5,266 bases of DNA. It comes from Gracilibacteraceae bacterium. GTDB taxonomy: Bacteria > Bacillota > Desulfitobacteriia > Desulfitobacteriales > Syntrophobotulaceae. Shown here piece after piece: positions 1 through 5,222 of this stretch. Within the stretch, counting starts at the first letter, position 1. Every line of letters begins with the position of its first letter. The DNA lies in assembly GCA_031255985.1 (NCBI GenBank), contig JAIRRL010000081.1:1-5266 (forward strand). Reading direction: 5' to 3'. The position numbers were made by a program, and so were the translations under genes. A model generated the notes under the pieces. That model saw only the letters and a program-made list of their open reading frames with translations, ran no database searches and was not told the DNA's origin.

Positions 1-4
1 GCGG

Positions 5-74
5 TTAATTTAGGTAAAAAAATAGCGATAATTTATGATATAGGACTTTGTCTTAATAATCTATTTTTAGGAGG
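5..74 (+). promoter_or_regulatory. AT-rich leader of amiF with possible -10 boxes and a strong RBS
   Basis: The first 81 bases are far more AT-rich than the rest of the window, as expected for a promoter region. Two -10-like hexamers are visible, GATAAT at 27-32 and TATGAT at 34-39. Neither has a convincing -35 partner; TTAATT at 5-10 is the best, with a 16 bp spacer before GATAAT, so the promoter assignment is weak. The Shine-Dalgarno AGGAGG at 69-74 is perfect and sits 7 bases before the amiF ATG, which supports that start. No operator or riboswitch was recognised. Confidence 0.35.
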
Positions 75-81
75 TTTTCTA

Positions 82-1086
82 ATGGGTAGCATAGGCAGCA
101 TGAGCAAACCGGAAAACGGTTTCTTAACGGCGGCGATCCAGTTTCCCGCCCCCGTGGTCAATTCCAGGGCGGATATCGACAAACAAATCGAAAGCATCGT
201 CAAGACTTTGCACGCGACCAAGGCAGGCTATCCCGGCGTGGAACTCATCGTTTTCCCGGAATACAGCACGCAGGGCTTGAATACGGCCAAATGGCTGACG
301 GAGGAATTTCTCTGCGACGTGCCGGGCAAGGAGACGGAAATTTTTGGAGCCGCCTGCCGCCAGGCGGGAGTTTACGGCGTTTTTTCCATCATGGAACGCA
401 ATCCCGATCCGGATAAAAATCCCTATAACACGGCGATCATCATCAACCCGCAAGGGGAAATCTGTCTCAAATACCGCAAACTTTTCCCCTGGAATCCGAT
501 CGAGCCATGGTATCCCGGCGATCTGGGCATGCCGGTCTGCGACGGCCCCGGCGGCAGCAAACTCGCCGTCTGCATCTGCCATGACGGCATGATCCCCGAA
601 CTGGCGCGCGAGGCGGCCTACAAGGGTTGCAACGTCTATATCCGCATTTCCGGTTACAGTACGCAGGTGAACGAACAGTGGATTTTGACCAACCGCTCCA
701 ACGCCTGGCATAACCTGATGTATACCGTGGCGGTCAATCTGGCCGGCTACGACGGCGTTTTCTACTATTTCGGCGAAGGGCAGATAACAAATTACGACGG
801 CACCGTTCTCGTGCAGGGTCATCGCAATCCGTGGGAGATCGTGACGGCGGAGATTTTCCCGGAAAAAGCGGACGGAGCGCGGCGGAGCTGGGGCCTGGAA
901 AACAATATTTACAATCTCGGCAGCCGCGGCTATGTGGCCAAGCCCGGCGGGGAAAAAGACGCCGGTCTGACCTATATCAAGGATTTAGCCGCCGGCAAAT
1001 ACCGTCTGCCCTGGGAGGACGACATCAAGATCAAGGACGGCTCCATTTACGGTTATCCGACTACCGGCGGCCGCTTCGGCCGCTAG
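82..1086 (+). CDS. amiF: Formamidase AmiF (nitrilase/CN-hydrolase superfamily)
   Basis: Predicted cytoplasmic formamidase (EC 3.5.1.49), which hydrolyses formamide to formate and ammonia. The 334-residue length equals that of Helicobacter pylori AmiF as I recall it. The N-terminus MGSIGSM, the segment around KLFPWNPIEPWYPGD (133-147) and the C-terminus YGYPTTGGRFG all match that family. The nitrilase catalytic triad is visible as Glu60 (VFPEYS), Lys133 (KYRKLFPW) and Cys166 (VCICHDGM), the same numbering as in H. pylori AmiF. The related aliphatic amidase AmiE is the main alternative; it is similar in sequence but slightly longer (about 340 residues), and the termini here favour AmiF. The ATG at 82 is chosen because of the AGGAGG 7 bases upstream and the conserved N-terminus. 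It is first in a probable two-gene + strand unit with the Hpt gene. No signal peptide or membrane segment is seen. Function is known for the family; activity here is inferred from the intact triad. Confidence 0.95.
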   Translation: MGSIGSMSKPENGFLTAAIQFPAPVVNSRADIDKQIESIVKTLHATKAGYPGVELIVFPEYSTQGLNTAKWLTEEFLCDVPGKETEIFGAACRQAGVYGVFSIMERNPDPDKNPYNTAIIINPQGEICLKYRKLFPWNPIEPWYPGDLGMPVCDGPGGSKLAVCICHDGMIPELAREAAYKGCNVYIRISGYSTQVNEQWILTNRSNAWHNLMYTVAVNLAGYDGVFYYFGEGQITNYDGTVLVQGHRNPWEIVTAEIFPEKADGARRSWGLENNIYNLGSRGYVAKPGGEKDAGLTYIKDLAAGKYRLPWEDDIKIKDGSIYGYPTTGGRFGR

Positions 1087-1135
1087 GAGACCGCGCCGTA
1101 CAGGTAAAAAAACATCGCGGGCGGAGGCGCGTTGA

Positions 1136-1480
1136 ATGGCTGAATTAATCAATACAGACGCCGGATTGCGGCGTCTGCGCGGCAACAAAAAACTCTACTG
1201 CCGTATGTTGCGGATGTTCTTGGCCGGCGGCGAATGTGATCAGCTGGACGCCGCGCTTCAGGCCGCCGACGCCGCGGCGGCGGCTGAAGCCGCTCACACC
1301 GTCAAAGGCGTGGCCGGCAATCTTTCCTTGGACGCTCTGTTTGAGACAAGTACGGCACTGATGAACGAACTGAGAGCCGGCGCGGCGGCTCCGTCCTCCG
1401 CGCCGGCTTATCGCGCCGCCCTGGACTCGACCAAAAACGCCGTCCGGGAACTCGTCGCCCAGTGGGAGGCGGAGTCCTAA
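1136..1480 (+). CDS. Small histidine phosphotransfer (Hpt) domain protein
   Basis: A stand-alone Hpt domain of 114 residues, about the size of a complete four-helix Hpt module. The signature HTVKGVAGNL begins at His54, the predicted phospho-accepting histidine, with the conserved Lys57 and Gly58 after it. Around it are alanine-rich amphipathic helices. Hpt proteins carry phosphoryl groups between receiver domains in multi-step phosphorelays; they have no catalytic activity of their own. The ATG at 1136 has GGAGG at 1123-1127 with 8-base spacing. It lies 49 bases after amiF on the same strand, so it may be co-transcribed, though the functions look unrelated. Its TAA overlaps the stop of the convergent minus-strand gene. 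No histidine kinase is in the window. The REC-GGDEF protein at the other end of the convergent operon is a possible partner, by proximity only. Confidence 0.85.
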   Translation: MAELINTDAGLRRLRGNKKLYCRMLRMFLAGGECDQLDAALQAADAAAAAEAAHTVKGVAGNLSLDALFETSTALMNELRAGAAAPSSAPAYRAALDSTKNAVRELVAQWEAES

Positions 1481-1833
1481 CGCCGTCCGCTTTTCCCCCT
1501 GCGCGGGGGAGAAGCGGGCGGACGCCCGCCGCCCGGCCTGGCGCCGCCCGGCCGGGAAGCGGGTCTGCCGCCGCCGCCCGGCCGGCCGCCGGAATCCTGG
1601 CGCTGCCGGAGCGTTTTAGTCGTATTTTGATATAAGTAAATATCTTTTGATTCCCGGAGGACAAAACTGCCTTGTTTCACATAGTTATGCGCCAGATTTT
1701 GCCGGCGCGCCTCATTCATGGCCGCTTTCATCAGCAAGACCGTTATCAGGGCGATCGTGAAAGCGGTGAAGGCGACAATGGCCATGACGCTGAGGATACC
1801 GTCACTGAGGAAAAAAGCCGCTAAATCCCGCAT
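1477..1833 (-). CDS. Short single-pass membrane protein resembling the C-terminal tail of YdjH/TPM-domain proteins
   Basis: A 118-residue protein with a short N-terminus, one hydrophobic helix (about residues 12-36), a conserved-looking segment (37-78) and a disordered Gly/Arg/Pro-rich tail (82-118). Positive residues after the helix (K36, R43, R44) suggest the C-terminus is cytoplasmic. Residues 42-70 contain A..YVKQGSF.L..S.DIYLY followed by TKT. From memory this matches the juxtamembrane cytoplasmic segment of clostridial and bacillal TPM-domain proteins (YdjH-like), which also end in Gly-rich tails. The extracytoplasmic TPM domain and signal peptide that normally precede this segment are absent. 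The start is well supported: AGGAGG at 1845-1840 with 6-base spacing, and the upstream gene's TGA overlaps its ATG (TGATG), implying translational coupling. Last gene of the minus-strand operon. The tail coding region is about 85% G+C. No enzymatic function can be assigned; a role as membrane partner of the SPFH and zinc-ribbon proteins is inferred from the trio. Confidence 0.75.
   Translation of the reverse strand: MRDLAAFFLSDGILSVMAIVAFTAFTIALITVLLMKAAMNEARRQNLAHNYVKQGSFVLRESKDIYLYQNTTKTLRQRQDSGGRPGGGGRPASRPGGARPGGGRPPASPPRRGKSGRR
1483..1521. terminator. Long perfect-stem hairpin just after the Hpt stop, at the convergent junction
   Basis: Positions 1483-1499 pair with 1505-1521 in a 17-base-pair stem (two G-T pairs in DNA terms, otherwise Watson-Crick) around the 5-base loop TGCGC. 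It begins 3 bases after the Hpt TAA. No T-run follows on either strand, so it is not a standard intrinsic terminator. It may stabilise mRNA 3' ends or act with Rho. It also lies inside the last codons of the convergent membrane protein gene, so part of the symmetry could come from the Gly/Arg/Pro coding bias. Confidence 0.45.
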
Positions 1834-2921
1834 CAGAGTCCTCCTTCCATCAGCCAGACGATAAACGCGCCGGCGCCGCTCAAGCCGAGGAAAAGGCCGA
1901 AAAACCAGCCCCAGAATTTTCCCCAGGCGATGGGCAGCCGGCCGACGAATTTGCCTGTTTGTCCGTTCATCGCGAAAAAATAATCTTTTTCTTTATATTT
2001 CGTGTGCAAAAGCCAGACCGGCAGCAGCGCGTAGCGGATCGCGCCGCGTTTGAGCCGTATATTGAGGGATTCCATATGGAAATCGCTGTAGCCATTATTG
2101 CGCACCGTATCGTCAAATAGCGCCCTGGCGCTGTTTTTTACACGCTCGTTCGCCCGTTTGCCGCTTTCCGCCGCGTCCACGTCATAGCGATCCGCGAGAA
2201 ACCCGGACAGATAGGCGGGGGAAAACGACTGCGCCAGACCGTAGTCATACGGCTCCAGCGATTCCATCAGCGCGTCGTCCAGCTTGACCGAACCGTCAAC
2301 CGGCACCTTGGCAAAACCGACGTCTCCCGCCCGCAGCACATGATAATGTTTTGTCGTAACATAATTATACCTGGCGTCGCTGCGCCTGGATACCCGCGTC
2401 GCTTTATAGGCAATGCGCGCGCTTACGTCGCAGTCAAAAAGCCAGAAGGGCGCGTAAATCCCCTTAACTCGTTCCAGCCGGTTCTGCTCGCGGAATAGCC
2501 CCGGCAGAAGCGGCTTCCGGCGGTAGAATTTTTTCAGCGCCTCCACAGCCGCCTCTTTGTTTACCTGAAAAGGTATGACTATATCCGGGCGCAGAGGGCC
2601 TTCCAGCGACTCGCGCAAAATCATCACATTATCGCAATACGGACATTCGGCGGCGATGGTTACCGCTTCCCCGAACAGCTCCCCCCCGCAGGAAGGACAC
2701 ACGGCCAGGCGCAAATTCTCTTTTTCCTCCGCCTGCCAGTCGCCGCTGCCGTACCCTTCCCACTCGCAGTCCGCGTCCCCGAATTTGGAGTTTTCGTATT
2801 CTTGCAGCGCGGCCGTCTCGAACTCGCTGCCGCAATGGCCGCAGCTCATATGCTGGCTGCCGCTGTCAAAAACAAGCGGCGCCCCGCAGCTGGGGCATTT
2901 ATAATCTAAAACGTCAGACAT
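1833..2921 (-). CDS. YdjG-like TFIIB-type zinc-ribbon membrane protein
   Basis: A 362-residue protein with two N-terminal zinc ribbons: Cys9/Cys12 with Cys27/Cys30, and Cys75/Cys78 with Cys93/Cys96, all in CxxC pairs. A central cytoplasmic domain follows, with IYAPFWLFD at about 155-163 and LLPVWLLHTKY at about 299-309. One hydrophobic helix lies near the C-terminus (about 336-357). This layout matches the zinc-ribbon proteins encoded beside SPFH genes in Bacillota, typified by B. subtilis YdjG (about 340 residues). There YdjG works with YdjH and YdjI at the membrane and is linked to PspA recruitment; that role is carried over by inference only. The ATG at 2921-2919 has AAGGAG at 2932-2927. 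It starts 42 bases after the SPFH stop and ends in a one-base overlap with the next gene. All eight zinc ligands are present, so it looks functional. Despite the TFIIB-type ribbon name it is unlikely to be a transcription factor. Confidence 0.85.
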   Translation of the reverse strand: MSDVLDYKCPSCGAPLVFDSGSQHMSCGHCGSEFETAALQEYENSKFGDADCEWEGYGSGDWQAEEKENLRLAVCPSCGGELFGEAVTIAAECPYCDNVMILRESLEGPLRPDIVIPFQVNKEAAVEALKKFYRRKPLLPGLFREQNRLERVKGIYAPFWLFDCDVSARIAYKATRVSRRSDARYNYVTTKHYHVLRAGDVGFAKVPVDGSVKLDDALMESLEPYDYGLAQSFSPAYLSGFLADRYDVDAAESGKRANERVKNSARALFDDTVRNNGYSDFHMESLNIRLKRGAIRYALLPVWLLHTKYKEKDYFFAMNGQTGKFVGRLPIAWGKFWGWFFGLFLGLSGAGAFIVWLMEGGL

Positions 2922-2963
2922 GGCGGCTCCTTATCATCGAGAACTCTTACCGCTTGGCGGCGC

Positions 2964-4211
2964 TCAAAAAGGGTCGCCGCATTCGGGACAGAATTTGGGG
3001 GTTTTAGCGCCGGGTTCCGGCTTCCAGCCGCATTTGTCGCAGCCGGTTTCCCCCGCCGGCCGGGGCTGGCCGCATTCCATGCAAAACTTGCCCTGGTTCG
3101 CCGCCCCGCAGGCGCAAACCCAGGCCGCGCCTCCCGTTCCCGCGCCGGCTTGCTGTTGTTGCTGCTCCTGGCGCTGCTGCTGCTGTTGCCGCTGGCGCTG
3201 CTGCTGGATGAGAACTGACATCTCCTGCTCCGCGCCGCCGGAACCGGCCTGCTGAGCCATGCCCATCCCCACAAAACCGGTCATGGCGCCCCGGTCGTTT
3301 GCCGCCGCCGCCCGCAAAGCGTCCGCCCGCGCCTCGACCAAAGTCGCGGCCGCCATACCCGGATCACGCATCACCGCGCTTCTTTGCAATTGTTTAATCA
3401 TCTTTTCGTCTTCTTCGGACGCCGTAACGGAATTGACGCCGATAGAAGCGATGGCTACGCCGCGCAGCCGCGTCCATTTGGGCGAGAGAACCTCGTCCAA
3501 AGCCTGGGCGAACTCCACCGTGTGACCGGGCAAGGCGCTGTAACGGATTCCCAGCTCGGAGATTTTGGCGAAAGCGGGCTGGAGCGCCGTGAGCAACTCC
3601 GTTTTCAGCATCCCGTCAAGCTGACCGCGGTTATAGGCCCGCTCCACATTGCCGCAGACATTCGTATAAAAAAGAACCGGATCGACGAGTTTGTAGGAAT
3701 ATTCCCCATGCAGACGGATGGCGATATCTATATCCAGCCCGATGTTTTTGTCCACGACGCGAAAAGGCACGGGATTCGGCGTGCCGTACTTATTGCCGAT
3801 GATTTCTTTCAAATTAAAATAGTAAACGCGCTGATCCTTGCCCGGACTGCCGCCCATGGCGAAACGCTCCTTGACGCTTTGGACGGAAGCCGCGATCCCC
3901 TGCCGCAAATTGCCGCAAAAAAGCGCAGGCTCCGAGGAAGCGTCGTAAACGTATTCCCCCGGTTCGGCGCAAACATCCACTACTTTGCCCTGATCGACGA
4001 TGATCACGCATTGCCCGTCCGCGACGGCGATCCCGGAACCGGCGGTGATGATATTTTCCTCGCCCCGCGTGTTGGACGAACGCCTTGAAACGCGCTTTTG
4101 CCCCTTATGCGCCAGAATATCGGGACTCAGGGCGTCGCAGTAAAAAAAATCCTTCCATTGGTCGGCCAGAACTCCCCCTACCGAACCGAGAGCCGCTTTG
4201 ATAATGCCCAT
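2964..4211 (-). CDS. YdjI-like SPFH-domain protein with poly-Gln linker and C-terminal double zinc ribbon
   Basis: A 415-residue protein of the SPFH (stomatin/prohibitin/flotillin) type carrying a C-terminal Zn ribbon, the group including B. subtilis YdjI and often annotated 'virion core protein'. The N-terminus (IIKAALGSVGGVLADQWKDFFYCDAL, residues 3-28) is typical. The SPFH core spans about 45-290. A flexible stretch follows, with a Gln-rich tract (336-354, 15 of 19 Gln), then two ribbons: Cys366/368 with Cys377/380, and Cys391/394 with Cys408/411. There is no signal peptide or clear membrane helix, so membrane attachment is probably peripheral or through the neighbouring membrane proteins. 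In B. subtilis YdjI is needed to hold PspA at the membrane; the same scaffold role here is inference. The ATG at 4211-4209 has AAGGAG at 4226-4221, and the upstream REC-GGDEF stop is only 18 bases away, so the genes are very likely co-transcribed. B. subtilis YdjI is shorter (about 320 residues); the Gln tract and linker account for part of the difference. Confidence 0.9.
   Translation of the reverse strand: MGIIKAALGSVGGVLADQWKDFFYCDALSPDILAHKGQKRVSRRSSNTRGEENIITAGSGIAVADGQCVIIVDQGKVVDVCAEPGEYVYDASSEPALFCGNLRQGIAASVQSVKERFAMGGSPGKDQRVYYFNLKEIIGNKYGTPNPVPFRVVDKNIGLDIDIAIRLHGEYSYKLVDPVLFYTNVCGNVERAYNRGQLDGMLKTELLTALQPAFAKISELGIRYSALPGHTVEFAQALDEVLSPKWTRLRGVAIASIGVNSVTASEEDEKMIKQLQRSAVMRDPGMAAATLVEARADALRAAAANDRGAMTGFVGMGMAQQAGSGGAEQEMSVLIQQQRQRQQQQQRQEQQQQQAGAGTGGAAWVCACGAANQGKFCMECGQPRPAGETGCDKCGWKPEPGAKTPKFCPECGDPF
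3150..3206 (-). repeat. CAG/CAA trinucleotide-rich tract encoding the poly-Gln linker
   Basis: Nineteen codons in the SPFH gene encode 15 Gln, 3 Arg and 1 Glu, mostly as CAG with some CAA. This is a low-complexity, slippage-prone trinucleotide tract joining the SPFH part to the zinc ribbons. On the + strand it reads as CTG/TTG repeats and creates a meaningless Cys/Trp-rich shadow frame. Confidence 0.85.
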
Positions 4212-4229
4212 AATTTGTCACTCCTTTTT

Positions 4230-5153
4230 CTACGAAACAGATTTTCTCATGTCAACCAAATAATTACTGCCGGACATTTGTTTTAACTTGCGCTTCAACT
4301 CGGAAGCGATGTTGGCGACTTCCAAGTCATTGACAAAATTGCGGCGCGCGTTGGAAACCACACTCAAAGACAGAGTAGAAATGGGAAATATTTCCCTTTG
4401 ACCCTTGCGGTTGACCGTGGCGATAAAACCCTGTTCCTGATGCGGCTGGTCATACAGAGTGCGGATTTTAAGGTCAAATTGCCGGATACATTCCTCGCAC
4501 AGGCCGGGCGCCCTCTCCGGCGTGGTGATGATCACGAAGTCGTCGCCGCCGATATGGCCGATGAAATCCGTGGCGTCCGGCAAGGATCTCAGGATATCCG
4601 CCGTCAGCTTAATCGCCAGGTCGCCCCGCATAAAACCGTAAATATCGTTGAAAGGCTTGAAATTGTCAATGTCCACATATACCACGGCAAACTTGCTCCC
4701 CAAGGCGATCCGGCGGTTGATCTCGTTTTTGATCTCCACGTTGCCGGGCAGTCCCGTCAGTGGATTGGCCGCCCGGTTGCGGGCCACGCGCCGCAAAGTA
4801 TTGCGCACGCGGCTCAGAAGTTCCCGTTCGTTAAAAGGTTTTGCTATGTAGTCGTCCGCGCCCAGCTCCAGCCCGGTCAGTTTTTCTTCCAGATTGCCGC
4901 TGGACGTTACCAAAATAATCGGCATCAGGTTATACTGTTCCCGGTCGCGCAAAATGCGGCACACCTCAAGTCCGTCCGGGGGCGGCATCACAATATCCAG
5001 CAGCACGAGATCCGGCCGCTCCTTGTCCGCCATATCCAGGCCCTCCTGCCCGCCGCCGGCTTCCAGCACTTCGTAATCCGCATTTTTTAGGACGCGGCGC
5101 AATTGGGCGCGAAAAAAAACACTGTCGTCAACCACTAAGATCTTTTTTGGCAA
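4230..5153 (-). CDS. Response regulator with receiver (REC) and GGDEF domains
   Basis: With the TTG start the protein has 307 residues. The N-terminal receiver (about 3-120) has the acidic pair Asp9/Asp10, the phospho-acceptor Asp53 (LLDIVMPPPDG), Thr83 and Lys105 (AKPF): all key residues are intact. The GGDEF domain (about 129-302) opens with NPLTGLPGN. It has metal/substrate-site residues DIDNFKPFND (Asp161, Asn169, Asp170) and signature GGDDF at 202-206. GGDEF proteins make c-di-GMP. The Asp at the fourth signature position, GHI instead of ARL before it, and the C-terminal FPISTLSLSVVSN are, from memory, typical of a recognised GGDEF subfamily whose catalytic status is less certain. The inhibitory RxxD site is absent (DATD at 193-196). 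TTG is chosen because it abuts the receiver start (MPKKILVVDDS), has GGGGAGG 8 bases upstream, and every upstream ATG lies before the predicted promoter. First gene of the operon, 18 bases from the SPFH gene. Confidence 0.88.
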   Translation of the reverse strand: MPKKILVVDDSVFFRAQLRRVLKNADYEVLEAGGGQEGLDMADKERPDLVLLDIVMPPPDGLEVCRILRDREQYNLMPIILVTSSGNLEEKLTGLELGADDYIAKPFNERELLSRVRNTLRRVARNRAANPLTGLPGNVEIKNEINRRIALGSKFAVVYVDIDNFKPFNDIYGFMRGDLAIKLTADILRSLPDATDFIGHIGGDDFVIITTPERAPGLCEECIRQFDLKIRTLYDQPHQEQGFIATVNRKGQREIFPISTLSLSVVSNARRNFVNDLEVANIASELKRKLKQMSGSNYLVDMRKSVS

Positions 5154-5161
5154 AAAAACCG

Positions 5162-5168
5162 CCTCCCC
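5162..5168 (-). promoter_or_regulatory. Ribosome binding site GGGGAGG deciding the TTG start
   Basis: The minus-strand sequence GGGGAGG lies 8 bases upstream of TTG at 5153-5151, which directly precedes the conserved receiver N-terminus. The in-frame ATG codons further upstream (5264, 5237, 5225) are in or next to the repeat region and upstream of the promoter, so they cannot be the start of a transcript made from it. Confidence 0.75.
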
Positions 5169-5181
5169 GCTGATTATCCTT

Positions 5182-5210
5182 ATTTTACCCCTCCCTGTCC
5201 CCCCTGTCAA
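5182..5210 (-). promoter_or_regulatory. Near-consensus vegetative (sigma-70/sigma-A type) promoter of the minus-strand operon
   Basis: Read on the minus strand, TTGACA (5210-5205) is a perfect -35. It is followed by exactly 17 bases and then TAAAAT (5187-5182), five of six matches to the -10 consensus. Transcription would begin at about 5175, giving a leader of roughly 20 bases that contains the ribosome binding site and ends at the TTG start. The spacer is almost entirely G with two A and one C (runs of 6, 3 and 4 G). The boxes suggest strong basal transcription; the G-rich spacer may modulate it. Confidence 0.8.
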
Positions 5211-5222
5211 TAGCCGTGATTT

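Noticed and set aside
124..822. Long minus-strand open frame (232 codons) opposite amiF
   Set aside because: It lies fully antisense to a confidently identified formamidase with an intact catalytic triad, has no recognisable domain, and is explained by high GC content in the third codon position.
2920..3255. Plus-strand Cys/Trp-rich small frame across the CTG repeats
   Set aside because: The Cys runs are the antisense reading of the poly-Gln tract of the SPFH gene; there is no independent evidence of a gene.
3384..4088. Plus-strand open frame (234 codons) opposite the SPFH gene
   Set aside because: It is antisense to a clear SPFH coding region, shows no recognisable motifs, and its composition is typical of a shadow frame.
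2964..4211. Phage or virus origin suggested by the 'virion core protein' label of this family
   Set aside because: That label is an annotation legacy; no other phage genes, integrase or attachment sites are present, and the neighbours are bacterial signalling and membrane genes.
4398..5090. Plus-strand open frame (230 codons) opposite the REC-GGDEF gene
   Set aside because: It is antisense to a domain-supported gene; the His/Gln/Val-rich translation has no family resemblance.
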